A stretch of 64,000 bases of DNA from an uncultured Sulfitobacter sp. (GCA_937928635.1 CALFWM010000040.1:62001-126000); one strand, 5' to 3'. Shown: positions 16,863 through 26,403, counted from the stretch's first letter. Numbers and translations: made by a program. The notes: generated from the letters alone by a model not told the origin.

Positions 16863-17534
16863 ATGAAACTGCTTGTCGTTGAGGATGACGCCACCACCGG
16901 AAACTACATCGCGCGCGGTCTGCGCGAGGAGGGACACGTGGTGGACCTACTGGCCAATGGGCGCAGCGGATTGATCGAGGCCACAACCGGCGCTTATGAC
17001 GTGTTGATCGTGGATCGCATGTTGCCCGAACTGGATGGTCTGTCGCTGGTCAAGACCCTGCGCGGCGCGGGCAACCGCACCGCTGTTTTGCTGCTGACGG
17101 CGATGGGGGATGTGGAGGATCGGATTGCGGGCCTGAACGCCGGGGCCGATGATTATCTGGTCAAACCCTTTGCGTTTGGCGAATTGTCGGCCCGCGTTGC
17201 CGCCCTTGCACGTCGCCCGCAATCACTGGAGGCGGAAACCGTTTTGAAAGCGGGTGATCTGGAGATGAACCTTGTCACCCGCGCGGTCACCCGGGGTGGC
17301 GTAGAGATTGACCTGTTGCCACGCGAATTTGCACTGTTGGAGCATTTGCTGCGCCGCAAGGGCCGGGTGCAGACCCGTACGATGTTGCTGGAGGGTGTCT
17401 GGGATCTCAGCTTTGATCCGCAAACCAATGTGGTTGAAACCCACGTCAGCCGCCTGCGCGCCAAGGTTGATAAACCCTTTGCGCGTGATCTGGTCCAAAC
17501 GGTGCGCGGTGCCGGGTATCGGATCACCGAATGA
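16863..17534 (+). CDS. OmpR/PhoB-family response regulator
   Basis: The 223-residue regulator has an N-terminal receiver with the acidic pocket E7/D8/D9, phospho-acceptor D51 (IVDRMLPELDG) and conserved K near 103 (YLVKPF). A C-terminal winged helix from about 125 contains LLPREFALLEHLLRR and TNVVETHVSRLRAKVD. The start was set at MKLLVVEDD, the normal receiver opening. An in-frame start at 16797 would add 22 untypical residues. It overlaps the kinase gene by four bases. Divergence from the HtrA-type gene suggests an envelope-stress circuit (inference). Confidence 0.92.
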   Translation: MKLLVVEDDATTGNYIARGLREEGHVVDLLANGRSGLIEATTGAYDVLIVDRMLPELDGLSLVKTLRGAGNRTAVLLLTAMGDVEDRIAGLNAGADDYLVKPFAFGELSARVAALARRPQSLEAETVLKAGDLEMNLVTRAVTRGGVEIDLLPREFALLEHLLRRKGRVQTRTMLLEGVWDLSFDPQTNVVETHVSRLRAKVDKPFARDLVQTVRGAGYRITE

Positions 17535-18910
17535 GGACGCGTCTGGCCGGATTTTGGCGCTCCATGCCGCTGCGTCTGGCGTTGTTGCTGGTGTTGCTGT
17601 TTTCAGCGGTCAGCCTGCTGAGCCTTGCCGCCAGTTATCAAGTCACCAAGAATTCGTTTGAAAATGCCATCCGCGCGGATTTGCGTCAGGATCTGGCAGG
17701 TTTTCGTGCCGCCCCCACAGCGCGCGCGCTGGCACTGCTGGTCAAGGCGGAGTCGCGTGCCACCAATCCCAACCGGGTGATCCTGAGCTATCTCACGCCC
17801 GGCGGGCAGATTTTTGGCAATGCGACCATTGCGCGGGATGATGAGGGGTTTCACATCGTCTCGCTCGCCGGTGGGCAGGCGGAACTGGACGGCAGTTACC
17901 TGGCCCTGACAGATGCGCTGCATGGTGGGTTGCTGACCATCGCGCGCAGCCGAGCAGAGCTGTTGGCCCTGCGCGATTTGTTCATCAACATCCTGTTGAT
18001 CAGCCTGCTGCCGACGGTGCTGATTGCGCTGTCGGGCGGGTTGATCCTGGCGCGCCGGTCCAAGCGGCATGTGGAGGTGGTGAGCCGCGCGCTGGATGAC
18101 ATGACGAGCGGCAATCTGGGCGCACGGGTACAGTTCGGGCCGCGATGGGCCGATGATCTGCGCCGCATTGGCGGTAAGCTCAACCAGATGGCAGGGGCGC
18201 AGGAAACCTCTGTTGCCGCGCTCAAACAGGTGTCGTCAGACATTGCCCACGACCTGAAAACCCCGATCCAGCGGGTGGGTGTGCATCTGGAGGATCTGGC
18301 GCGTGATCTGCCCGAAGGTTCTGCGCAATCCGCCAAATTGCAGCACGTGCGGGTGGAAGTGGATGGGATTGGTGCCACCTTTCAGGCGTTACTGCAATTG
18401 GCGCAGGTCGAGGGTGGTAGTGCGCGGGCACGCTTTGAAACAGTTGATCTGAGGGCGCTTGCCGAAACCATTGTAGAAGTGTTTGACCCCGTCGCCGCAG
18501 AGGCAGGGCAGGGTTTGCGCGCGGAATTGCCCGATGCGGCCTGCTTGGTTGAGGGGGACAGGGCGTTGCTTGGTCAAATGCTGTCAAACCTCATCGAAAA
18601 CGCGCTGCGCCACACCGGGCCGGGCCATGAGGTGCAGGTGGTGCTGTCACAAAGCGGCGACGATATGTGTTTGAGCGTGCGTGACGATGGCCCCGGTATC
18701 CCCGAAGATCAGCGCGACAAGGTGTTGCAACGGCTGTATCGGCTGGATCGCAGCCGCCATACGCCGGGCAATGGCCTGGGGCTAAGCCTTGTGGATGGGG
18801 TTGCGAAATTGCACCGGGCCGATCTGGTCTTGCAGGACAATGCGCCGGGGCTGCGGGTGGATGTCACCTTTGCCAAGGCAACCGGCAGCATTGGCAATGC
18901 AAGGTCCTGA
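17531..18910 (+). CDS. Sensor histidine kinase
   Basis: The 459-residue inner-membrane kinase has transmembrane helices at about 13-35 and 150-175 bracketing a sensor region of roughly 115 residues. A HAMP linker follows, then the H-box with H240 (SSDIAHDLKTPIQ). The C-terminal ATPase has N-box LIENALRHTG, G1 DDGPGIPE and G2 GNGLGLSLV. It should phosphorylate the regulator encoded just upstream. The periplasmic segment has no domain I recognise, so the signal is unknown. Confidence 0.92.
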   Translation: MRTRLAGFWRSMPLRLALLLVLLFSAVSLLSLAASYQVTKNSFENAIRADLRQDLAGFRAAPTARALALLVKAESRATNPNRVILSYLTPGGQIFGNATIARDDEGFHIVSLAGGQAELDGSYLALTDALHGGLLTIARSRAELLALRDLFINILLISLLPTVLIALSGGLILARRSKRHVEVVSRALDDMTSGNLGARVQFGPRWADDLRRIGGKLNQMAGAQETSVAALKQVSSDIAHDLKTPIQRVGVHLEDLARDLPEGSAQSAKLQHVRVEVDGIGATFQALLQLAQVEGGSARARFETVDLRALAETIVEVFDPVAAEAGQGLRAELPDAACLVEGDRALLGQMLSNLIENALRHTGPGHEVQVVLSQSGDDMCLSVRDDGPGIPEDQRDKVLQRLYRLDRSRHTPGNGLGLSLVDGVAKLHRADLVLQDNAPGLRVDVTFAKATGSIGNARS

Positions 18911-18995
18911 GACACTACTCCCTAGACAGTGGCCCTTGCAAAATCGGCATGGCTCTGAGCAAGCTTGGGCTCTCACTCAGAAAGGATCCCAGCCC

Positions 18996-19961
18996 ATGCG
19001 CGCCATGCAAGTCACTGCCTACGATCAACCCCTGTCGATGCAAGATCTTGAGATGCCTGTGCCCACGGCGGGGCAGGTTCTGGTGAAAATCGAAACCTGC
19101 GGGCTGAACTTTGGCGATTTGCTGATCATCAAAGGCACCTATCAGGAAAAACCGCCCTTGCCCTTTACGCTGGGGATGGAACTGGCCGGCACAATTGTAG
19201 GGGTTGGTGAGGGTGTGACCCATCTGAAAGAGGGTCAGCGGATCGCGGCCTTTACCGGCTTTGACGGGTTGTCGGAATATGCCGCCGTGCGCGCGGAGGT
19301 CTGTGTGCCGATCCCGGATCAGATGGATGCCGTGGATGCCGCGGCCTTTCTGATCGCCTATGGCACCAGCCATGTGGGGCTGGATTACAAGGCGCGCCTG
19401 CAACCGGGTGAGCGGCTGTTGGTGCTGGGGGCATCTGGCGGCGTTGGGCTGACGGCGGTTGAACTGGGCAAGCTGATGGGTGCGGAGGTGATCGCCTGTG
19501 CGCGCGGCGTGGATAAACTGGCCGTGTGCAAGGCGGCGGGCGCGGATCATCTGGTCAATTCCGAAAGTGACGACATCCGCGAGGTGGTCAAGGCCCTGGG
19601 CGGGGCCGATGTGGTTTATGACCCGGTGGGTGGCGACCAATTCAAGGCGGCGATGCGGGCCTGTAACCCGGAGGCGCGACTGCTGCCTTTGGGGTTTGCC
19701 AGTGGCGAGGTGCCGCAAATCCCGGCCAACATCCTGTTGGTCAAGAACCTGCACGTGCTTGGGTTTTATTGGGGGGGCTATGCCCGTGTGAATCCCAAGG
19801 TGCTGACCGACAGTTTTACCCAATTGTTCACGTGGTATGCCCAAGGCAAGCTGAAACCCCATGTCAGCCATGTGCTGCCGCTGGATCAGGCGAATGAGGC
19901 GCTGGACCTTTTGCGCACCCGCAAGGCCACGGGTAAAGTGGTGGTTAAAGTCAGTGATTAA
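18996..19961 (+). CDS. NADPH:quinone oxidoreductase family protein
   Basis: The 321-residue medium-chain dehydrogenase/reductase is of the zinc-free quinone reductase/crotonase type. The N-terminal GroES-like domain carries NFGDLLIIKGTYQEKPPLPF. The Rossmann motif is LVLGASGGVGLTAVELGKLMGA near 140-161. The cysteine/histidine pattern of zinc alcohol dehydrogenases is absent. AAAGGA precedes the ATG. It probably reduces quinones or enoyl compounds with NADPH. Its stop overlaps the end of the convergent exporter gene by four bases. Confidence 0.85.
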   Translation: MRAMQVTAYDQPLSMQDLEMPVPTAGQVLVKIETCGLNFGDLLIIKGTYQEKPPLPFTLGMELAGTIVGVGEGVTHLKEGQRIAAFTGFDGLSEYAAVRAEVCVPIPDQMDAVDAAAFLIAYGTSHVGLDYKARLQPGERLLVLGASGGVGLTAVELGKLMGAEVIACARGVDKLAVCKAAGADHLVNSESDDIREVVKALGGADVVYDPVGGDQFKAAMRACNPEARLLPLGFASGEVPQIPANILLVKNLHVLGFYWGGYARVNPKVLTDSFTQLFTWYAQGKLKPHVSHVLPLDQANEALDLLRTRKATGKVVVKVSD

Positions 19962-20935
19962 CGCCGTACACCGTGGCCGCGTGTGATGGATTTGGCCTTG
20001 GCACGTTCGCGTAAAAACACGAACAATCCGGCCGATAGGATCAGCGCGATGCCCAGCCAGACCTCCCACGCGGGGACCTCGCCAAAGATCACAAAACCCC
20101 AGAATACGGCCATCGGCAGCAGGCTGTATTCAAACGGGGCCACCGTGGCGGCATCCCCCAGGCGATACGCCTGCGACAGGCAATAGCCGATCAGTGCCGA
20201 ATTGACGCCAAGCGCGACGAAGACCCAAACGTCGTCCGGCTGTGGCCAGATCCACGCGCGCAACAGGAACTGCATGGAGGCGCTGGCCTCCGGACCCACA
20301 AACCGCCCATCCCCCGCACCTGCGTAAAACCCCACCGAGACCACGATGAACATTGCCTGAATATAGACCGACAGAACGGAGGCCTTGGCCTTGACCCCCA
20401 GCTTGCGGGTCATCAACTGGTTCAGTGCATAGGTGATGGCGGCGATGATCGGCAGCATCAGCACGACCCGCGAGGCACCAAGGGCGTCCGCGTTGACCCA
20501 AGGGCGCTGCATGATGATTACGCCGACAAACCCGACGGCAACCGCGCTCAGCCGCAGCACCCCAACCTTTTCACCCAACAAAGGGATCGACAGCAGCGTG
20601 ATGAACAGGGGCGCCACAAAGAACAATGCGGTTGCCTCTGCCAGGGGCAGCGCGGCAAGGGCCACAAAGAATGCCATGTTGGAGACCACAATCATGATGC
20701 CGCGCAGCACGTGCAGCCCCAGTTGATCAGTTTTCAACAGGTGAAACCCACCCTCCCATTTCACCAGTAGCAGGCTGATCAGAATGCCCAAAGCGGAGCG
20801 GGCAAAGACGATTTCGTGCAACGGATAGCCGCCTGCCAATTGCTTGATAAACATGTCATTGAACGAAATTGCCAGCATGCCGATCAAGATGAACAGGATC
20901 GCAAGGCCCGCGCGGTTTTGGGGGAGTGATGTCAT
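19958..20935 (-). CDS. DMT-superfamily (EamA) transporter
   Basis: The 325-residue membrane protein has about ten hydrophobic segments in two EamA repeats, roughly residues 12-145 and 160-305. Recognisable parts are ARSALGILISLLLV and EATALFFVAPLFITLLS in the first half and PFEYSLLPMAVFWGFVIFGE in the second. The C-terminus is basic and cytoplasmic. Family members export amino acids or other metabolites. The substrate cannot be predicted here. Confidence 0.87.
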   Translation of the reverse strand: MTSLPQNRAGLAILFILIGMLAISFNDMFIKQLAGGYPLHEIVFARSALGILISLLLVKWEGGFHLLKTDQLGLHVLRGIMIVVSNMAFFVALAALPLAEATALFFVAPLFITLLSIPLLGEKVGVLRLSAVAVGFVGVIIMQRPWVNADALGASRVVLMLPIIAAITYALNQLMTRKLGVKAKASVLSVYIQAMFIVVSVGFYAGAGDGRFVGPEASASMQFLLRAWIWPQPDDVWVFVALGVNSALIGYCLSQAYRLGDAATVAPFEYSLLPMAVFWGFVIFGEVPAWEVWLGIALILSAGLFVFLRERAKAKSITRGHGVRR

Positions 20936-21075
20936 CCCATTGACCTATCAGGGTTGTGCGACCTGTCTAGCTGGTTTGCGACCCTTGCCTTGCATGCCGG
21001 GAGGATTGGCCGCTTTACGACTTGGCGTGGTTGGCGAACCTGTTATCCTATGCGCCCGGACAAAAGGATCACGCC

Positions 21076-21576
21076 ATGCAAATGTCAGACACCCGCCAGA
21101 TCGACGCACCCGTTGCAGAGGTTTATGCCGCCCTGCTTGACCCTGACATGCTGCAAAAATGCGTGCCCGGCGCGCAAGAGGTCACTGGATCCGTCGAAGA
21201 CGGGTTTGAGGCGACCGTGGTACAAAAGGTGGGCCCCGTCAAAGCGACGTTCAAAGGGCAGGTCACGCTGAGCGATCTGGTTGAAAACGTGTCGCTCAAG
21301 ATTGATGGCGCGGGCAAAGGCGGGGCCGCTGGTTTTGCCAAAGGCGGGGCAGAGGTGCGCCTGAGTGAGCAGGATGGCGGCACGCAGCTAAGCTATGATG
21401 TGGAGGCCAAGGTGGGCGGCAAGCTCGCGCAATTGGGCAGCCGGATCATTGATGGATTTGCCAAGAAAATGGCGGATCAGTTTTTTGACAATTTCCAGTC
21501 CACGCTGGAGGGCACGGCAGAAGAAGAGACCGCCGCGCCGGCAAAAAAGGGCTGGTTTGGCCGTTCCAAAAGCTAA
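21076..21576 (+). CDS. CoxG-like SRPBCC protein (carbon monoxide dehydrogenase subunit G family)
   Basis: The 166-residue protein has the START/SRPBCC fold of CoxG: IDAPVAEVYAALLDPDMLQKCVPGAQEV at the N-terminus, VGPVKATFKGQV in the middle and IIDGFAKKMADQFFDNF in the C-terminal helix. A short basic tail ends in WFGRSKS. CoxG helps mature or tether form I CO dehydrogenase, a molybdenum hydroxylase. No cox structural genes are in this window, so this copy may serve another molybdenum hydroxylase. AAAAGGA precedes the ATG. A possible promoter, TTGGCG with TATCCT 16 bases on, lies just upstream. Confidence 0.83.
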   Translation: MQMSDTRQIDAPVAEVYAALLDPDMLQKCVPGAQEVTGSVEDGFEATVVQKVGPVKATFKGQVTLSDLVENVSLKIDGAGKGGAAGFAKGGAEVRLSEQDGGTQLSYDVEAKVGGKLAQLGSRIIDGFAKKMADQFFDNFQSTLEGTAEEETAAPAKKGWFGRSKS

Positions 21577-21678
21577 TTGTGATCAGCCCAGCGGTCGCAA
21601 CCCGCCCGCCATGGGGATTGGGTGTGTTTGGGCCCGCGTGACCAGCACGGCCCACCCGGAAGCAACCAAAGGCACAGC

Positions 21679-22608
21679 ATGTCCAACATCGTCTCTATCC
21701 GTGATCTAAAGAAATCCTATCAGGATGGGTTTGAGGCGCTGAAAGGTGTCACGCTGGATATCAAAGCGGGAGAAATCCTGGCCTTGCTTGGCCCCAATGG
21801 AGCTGGGAAAACCACCTTGATTTCAACAATTTGCGGGATCACAACGCCCAGTGCAGGCAGTATCAGCGTGGGCGGGCATGACATTGTCACCGATTATCGC
21901 GCCGCGCGGTCGATGATCGGATTGGTGCCCCAGGAAATCAACCTTGAACCCTTTGAGAAGGTGATCAATACGGTGCGGTTCTCGCGCGGGCTGTTTGGAG
22001 CGCGGCGCGATGATGCGGTAATTGAAAAGGTGCTGCGCCAGCTTTCGTTGTGGGATAAAAAGGATGCCCAGATACGTGAACTGTCCGGCGGCATGAAACG
22101 TCGCGTGCTGATTGCCAAGGCGCTGGCCCATGACCCGCGTGTGTTGTTTCTGGATGAACCCACAGCGGGTGTTGACGTGGAATTGCGCAAGAGCATGTGG
22201 GAGGTCGTTGCAGGCCTGAAGGCGGATGGCGTGACAATCATTTTAACCACCCACTACATCGAAGAGGCGGAGGCGATTGCCGACCGGGTGGGCGTGATCG
22301 CCAGTGGTGAGCTGATGCTGGTGGAGGAAAAAGCCACCCTGATGCAGCGCATGGGCCAAAAGCAGTTGGAGGTTCAGCTGACCGCGCCGATCAGCGACAT
22401 TCCGGCAGGGCTGCGTTCTGACGCGCTGAGCCTGTCGGCAGACGGCAGCGCGCTGATCTACAGCTATGACACCAACAGCGAACGCACCGGCATCACCGCG
22501 CTGCTGTCCAAGGTATCCCAAGAGGGGTTGGTGCTGCGCGATGTGGTGACACGCCAGTCGAGCCTTGAGGATATCTTTGTCACGCTGGTGCAGGAGGACG
22601 TATCATGA
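21679..22608 (+). CDS. ABC-2 type exporter ATP-binding protein
   Basis: The 309-residue ATPase has Walker A GPNGAGKT at about 38-45, signature [15 protein letters not shown], Walker [14 protein letters not shown] and the switch TTHYIEEAE. The C-terminal 80 residues form the extension typical of DrrA/CcmA-like exporters. The start was set at [14 protein letters not shown] rather than an upstream in-frame ATG at 21622. Its stop overlaps the permease start (ATGA). The pair likely exports a lipid, polysaccharide or drug. The substrate is unknown. Confidence 0.9.
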   Translation: MSNIVSIRDLKKSYQDGFEALKGVTLDIKAGEILALLGPNGAGKTTLISTICGITTPSAGSISVGGHDIVTDYRAARSMIGLVPQEINLEPFEKVINTVRFSRGLFGARRDDAVIEKVLRQLSLWDKKDAQIRELSGGMKRRVLIAKALAHDPRVLFLDEPTAGVDVELRKSMWEVVAGLKADGVTIILTTHYIEEAEAIADRVGVIASGELMLVEEKATLMQRMGQKQLEVQLTAPISDIPAGLRSDALSLSADGSALIYSYDTNSERTGITALLSKVSQEGLVLRDVVTRQSSLEDIFVTLVQEDVS

Positions 22609-23366
22609 ACCTGACCGCCATCAGATCAATTTATATCTTTGAAATGGCTCGGTTTTTCCGCACCATTTCGCAGAGCTTTCTGGCCCCTGTGCTGTCCACC
22701 TCGCTCTACTTCGTGGTCTTTGGTGCAGCTATTGGCAGCCGCATTGATGAGGTGGAGGGTGTCAGCTACGGCGCGTTCATCGTGCCAGGGCTGATCATGT
22801 TGACGGTGATCACCCAAGCGATTTCCAACGCGTCTTTTGGCATCTATTTCCCAAAATTCATCGGCACGTTCTTTGAGCTGCTGGCAGCCCCGATTAGCTT
22901 TATCGAAATTGTCATCGGGTATGTGGGGGCGGCGGCGACCAAATCACTGATCATTGGCGTGATCATCCTGCTGACGTCGTTTTTCTTTGTTGATATCACC
23001 ATCGCGCATCCCTTTGCGATGGTGGTGTTTCTAGTGCTGACCACGATCAGCTTTTCGCTGATGGGGTTTATCCTTGGAATCTGGGCCGGCAATTTTGAGC
23101 AGTTGCAAATTGTGCCTTTGCTGGTGGTCACCCCTTTGGTTTTTCTGGGAGGGTCGTTTTATTCCATCTCCATGCTGCCACCGATCTGGCAGACCATTTC
23201 GATGTTCAATCCGGTTGTATACCTGATTTCCGGCTTTCGCTGGGCATTTTTTGACACCGCCGATGTCCCAATCGTGACCAGCCTGATTGCTATATTGCTG
23301 TTTACCGGAGGCTGTTTGACAGTGATCTGGTGGATTTTCCGCACCGGTTGGCGCATCCGTAAGTAA
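22605..23366 (+). CDS. ABC-2 type exporter permease
   Basis: The 253-residue membrane protein has six predicted helices and the ABC-2 signature region [20 protein letters not shown] near 175-195, followed by [15 protein letters not shown]. This resembles NodJ/YadH permeases. It pairs with the preceding ATPase. A six-base gap precedes the leader of the S49 peptidase gene, which may be in the same transcript. Confidence 0.9.
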   Translation: MNLTAIRSIYIFEMARFFRTISQSFLAPVLSTSLYFVVFGAAIGSRIDEVEGVSYGAFIVPGLIMLTVITQAISNASFGIYFPKFIGTFFELLAAPISFIEIVIGYVGAAATKSLIIGVIILLTSFFFVDITIAHPFAMVVFLVLTTISFSLMGFILGIWAGNFEQLQIVPLLVVTPLVFLGGSFYSISMLPPIWQTISMFNPVVYLISGFRWAFFDTADVPIVTSLIAILLFTGGCLTVIWWIFRTGWRIRK

Positions 23367-23408
23367 CGCGTCTTGTTTGACGGGCGCACGCGCTCTACAT
23401 GGAGTGAC

Positions 23409-24206
23409 ATGAAACGTTGGCTGCCCTTCCTTAAATCGGATGCAACTGTTGCCGTTATTCGCCTGTCGGGCGTGATCGGTACACAGGGGCGTTCGGCATT
23501 GAATGATGCGACTTTGGCACCCGTGATTGAAAAGGCGTTTGCCAAGGGCAAGCCTGTGGCCGTCGCGCTGGAGATCAACTCGCCCGGGGGCAGCCCGGTG
23601 CAATCCTCCTTGATAGGCGCGCGCATCCGTCGGCTGGCGGAAGAAAAAGACGTGCCTGTCCTCGCCTTTGTAGAGGACGTTGCGGCCTCTGGCGGCTATT
23701 GGCTGGCGGCAGCGGCGGATGAGATTTATGCGGACCCAAGCTCCGTTGTCGGGTCAATTGGTGTGATCTCTGCGTCCTTTGGGGCGCATGAGCTGATCAA
23801 GAATTACGGGATTGAGCGGCGGGTTTATACGGCAGGCAAATCCAAAAGCACACTGGACCCGTTCCGCCCCGAAAAGGAAGAGGATGTGGCGCGGCTAAAG
23901 GTCCTGCTGGAAGACATCCACACCAATTTCATTGACCACGTCAAAGACCGCCGCGGGGCCAAATTGCCCGAGGATATTGACATTTTTACTGGCGAATTCT
24001 GGCTGGCCCGCCGGGCAATCGAACTGGGTCTGATAGACGGTATTGGGCATCTCAAGCCGATGCTGAAAGATCGGTTTGGGGACAAGGTGCAGCTTAAACG
24101 CTACGGTGTCAAAAAGGGCCTTTTGTCGCGCTTTGGCATGCAGTTGGTCCAAGAGGCCACCCACAGTATCGAGGAGCGCGCAGCCTATGCGCGGTTTGGC
24201 ATTTGA
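23409..24206 (+). CDS. S49 family peptidase (SppA/SohB-like)
   Basis: The 265-residue short-form serine peptidase has the SppA domain with the nucleophile Ser in VAASGGYWLA at about 98-107, the INSPGGSP oxyanion segment, VVGSIGVI, and the general-base Lys in YTAGKSKSTLDPF near 150. A weak hydrophobic N-terminus may associate it with the membrane. The ATG at 23409 follows GGAGTG. A TTG at 23373 would extend it without a ribosome site. Members cleave signal peptides or membrane protein fragments. A 54-codon gene overlaps its stop. Confidence 0.88.
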   Translation: MKRWLPFLKSDATVAVIRLSGVIGTQGRSALNDATLAPVIEKAFAKGKPVAVALEINSPGGSPVQSSLIGARIRRLAEEKDVPVLAFVEDVAASGGYWLAAAADEIYADPSSVVGSIGVISASFGAHELIKNYGIERRVYTAGKSKSTLDPFRPEKEEDVARLKVLLEDIHTNFIDHVKDRRGAKLPEDIDIFTGEFWLARRAIELGLIDGIGHLKPMLKDRFGDKVQLKRYGVKKGLLSRFGMQLVQEATHSIEERAAYARFGI

Positions 24207-24367
24207 TCGCCAAGATCGTTGTCCTGTTCCTCGTCTTTATGGGGATGCTTGCCTGGTTTGGCAAAATGCACTGGCTTGGCTCCAAGCGCCTTAAACAAAC
24301 AAAATGCGGCAAATGCGGGCGCTATCGTATTGGCAAAGGGGCCTGCGGCTGCGGTGCTAAATCATGA
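24203..24367 (+). CDS. Small membrane protein with C-terminal zinc-ribbon-like cysteines
   Basis: A 54-residue frame starts TTG at 24203, overlapping the peptidase stop (TTGA), and ends inside the antiporter start (ATGA). It has an N-terminal hydrophobic helix at about 2-20 (IAKIVVLFLVFMGMLAWFG) and a basic linker. It ends with CGKCGRY and then CGCG, i.e. C-x2-C and C-x-C, which could hold zinc. The double overlap with both neighbours and the organised layout argue that it is translated. The family is unknown to me. The TTG start is uncertain, since internal ATG codons would remove most of the helix. Confidence 0.62.
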   Translation: MIAKIVVLFLVFMGMLAWFGKMHWLGSKRLKQTKCGKCGRYRIGKGACGCGAKS

Positions 24368-25323
24368 TCTTGTCCGCGTGGGGCTTTTTGATCCTGGGGC
24401 TGATTGTCCTGCTTCTGGCGGGCGAAGCCGTGGTGCGCGGTGCGGTCAACCTGTCCCTGCGCCTAGGTGTGCCTGCGTTGATTGTCAGTCTCACAATTGT
24501 GGCCTTTGGCACATCAGCGCCTGAACTGCTGATCGCGATTTCTGCCGTATTGGATGATGTGCCCGGCATTGCGATGGGGAATGTGGTTGGATCAAACACG
24601 GCGAACATTCTGCTGGTTTTGGGCGTGCCCGCCTTGCTGGCCACGATGCACACATCCGAATGTCAGACCCGAAAAACCTACATTTTCATGATCATCGCCT
24701 CACTGCTTTTTATCGGGCTGGCGTTTCGTGGCGTGTTTGACTGGATCGCGGCTGTTACCTTGCTGGCGGCACTTGCCTTTGTTCTTGCGGATCAGTTTCG
24801 GGAAGTCAAAAGCCACCGCATCCTGGGCAAGGATGCCCCGTCAGAAGAGGATGAGCCAGAGGGCGCGGACCCGGATATGCCGGGCTGGCATATTGTGGCA
24901 TTTCTGGTGCTGGGCATGGTTGGCCTGCCTTTGGGCGCAGAACTGCTGGTGCAGAACGCAACGGTCATCGCGCGCAGTTGGGGGGTCAGTGATACGGTGA
25001 TTGGCCTGACTGTTGTGGCCATTGGTACGTCCTTGCCTGAACTTGCAACCACCGTGATGGCCGCCCTGCGCCGGCAGGCGGATGTGGCTTTGGGCAATGT
25101 GATCGGTTCCAACATGTTCAATCTGTTGGGGATCATCGGTGTGGCTGGACTGGTTGGACCAATCCCGGTCGATCAGGCGTTTTTGCAGTTTGACCTTTGG
25201 GTGATGCTGGGCGCATCCCTGATGCTGATCCCGTTTGTATTTATGGGCCGGGACATCACCCGTATCTGGGGGACCATGTTGGTGGTTCTCTACGGGATCT
25301 ATCTGATTGTCGTTCTGACCTAG
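24364..25323 (+). CDS. Calcium/sodium antiporter (CaCA family, YrbG type)
   Basis: The 319-residue membrane protein has two alpha-repeats in inverted halves. The first reads FGTSAPELLI with VVGSNTANILLVLG (about 50-90). The second reads IGTSLPELATT with VIGSNMFNLLGIIG (about 220-260). Their GTS-PE cores form the ion site. An acidic loop around 155-175 (SEEDEPEGADPD) separates the halves. It exchanges Ca2+ or another cation for Na+ or H+ at the inner membrane. Confidence 0.92.
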   Translation: MILSAWGFLILGLIVLLLAGEAVVRGAVNLSLRLGVPALIVSLTIVAFGTSAPELLIAISAVLDDVPGIAMGNVVGSNTANILLVLGVPALLATMHTSECQTRKTYIFMIIASLLFIGLAFRGVFDWIAAVTLLAALAFVLADQFREVKSHRILGKDAPSEEDEPEGADPDMPGWHIVAFLVLGMVGLPLGAELLVQNATVIARSWGVSDTVIGLTVVAIGTSLPELATTVMAALRRQADVALGNVIGSNMFNLLGIIGVAGLVGPIPVDQAFLQFDLWVMLGASLMLIPFVFMGRDITRIWGTMLVVLYGIYLIVVLT

Positions 25324-25336
25324 GGAGCAACGCAGT

Positions 25337-26113
25337 ATGAGCATTGCATTGGTCACGGGGGCGGGTGCGCGACTGGGGCGCGCGATGGCGCTCTATCTGG
25401 CCGGGCGTGGCTATGACGTTGCGGTGCATTACGCAAGCTCTGATGCAGCCGCCAAGAGCCTTGTGGATGAGATCAAGGCGATGGGGCAAAACGCCGTGGC
25501 CCTGCAAGCCGATCTGCTGCAAGAGGATGAGATGGCAGCCTTGCTGCCCCGCGCGGCTGACGCGCTGGAGGGGCCTGTGCGTTGCTTGGTCAACAATGCC
25601 TCTGTGTTTGAGTATGACAGCATTGAAAGTGCGACACGTGCGAGCTGGGACCGGCATATGGACAGCAACCTGCGTGCGCCCTTTGTGCTGACCCAAAGCA
25701 TGGCCGCACAGGGTCTGGCCCCCGAATACGACGTGCGCGGAGAGCCGGTGGCCAGCGGGTTGATCGTGAATATGATCGACCAGCGTGTGCGCAAACTGAC
25801 GCCGGAGTTCATGACCTATACATTGGCCAAAATGGGTCTATGGGCGCTGACACAAACAGCATCCCGCGCTTTGGCGCCTGCAATCCGGGTGAATGGTATC
25901 GGCCCCGGTCCCACCCTCATTGCAGCCGACCAGCCAGAGGCGCATTTTGCCGCCCAACGGGCCCATACTGTGCTGCAACGTGGGTCGAATCTTGAGGACA
26001 TCACCGGGGCGCTTGGCTACTTTATTGATTCGCCGGGTGTGACCGGTCAGTTGCTTTGTGTGGACGGAGGACAGCACCTGTCCTGGCAGACACCAGACGT
26101 GCAGGGAGGGTAA
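25337..26113 (+). CDS. SDR family oxidoreductase, pteridine-reductase-like
   Basis: The 258-residue short-chain dehydrogenase has cofactor motif TGAGARLGRAMA at 7-18, NNASVF near 90, and the catalytic YTLAK (Y-x3-K) near 155. The glycine motif lacks the usual TG-x3-GIG form and, with the RVRKLTPEFMTYTLAK stretch, looks like the FolM/pteridine reductase branch. That assignment is tentative. It follows the antiporter gene by 13 bases and may be co-transcribed. Confidence 0.82.
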   Translation: MSIALVTGAGARLGRAMALYLAGRGYDVAVHYASSDAAAKSLVDEIKAMGQNAVALQADLLQEDEMAALLPRAADALEGPVRCLVNNASVFEYDSIESATRASWDRHMDSNLRAPFVLTQSMAAQGLAPEYDVRGEPVASGLIVNMIDQRVRKLTPEFMTYTLAKMGLWALTQTASRALAPAIRVNGIGPGPTLIAADQPEAHFAAQRAHTVLQRGSNLEDITGALGYFIDSPGVTGQLLCVDGGQHLSWQTPDVQGG

Positions 26114-26403
26114 TGTGAAGTTGTCCCTACGTTAGTTGTGCACCGCGTTCATAAAGATGGCCAAACTGTTTCAAAAAGCTGTTTCTTTTCAATATCTTGC
26201 GGCTAATTTATAAAAATATAGAATAATTACAGTGACTTATGCACGTGCCTAAAAATTAAGCAGTTGAGAGAAGAAGGCGAAATACAACAATAATTTCTGA
26301 CTGCTCAGAACTTATCAGCAGAGTTATCCACAGGTTTGGTGGACATGTTAAGTATTGAACTAAACCCGCTGCCTAGGGCAGCACAGGCAGAGAATCACCA
26401 GCT
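26114..26403. other. AT-rich intergenic region with a consensus DnaA box
   Basis: This 290-base gap is clearly richer in A and T than its surroundings, especially 26180-26310. It contains TTATCCACA at 26324-26332, identical to the enterobacterial DnaA-box consensus. I see only one good box, no box cluster and no known origin genes nearby, so an origin is not supported. The region most likely holds the uvrC promoter. No small gene or RNA was recognised. Confidence 0.5.

Noticed and set aside
26324..26332. DnaA box as evidence for the replication origin
   Set aside because: Only one good box, with no box cluster and no origin-associated genes nearby.
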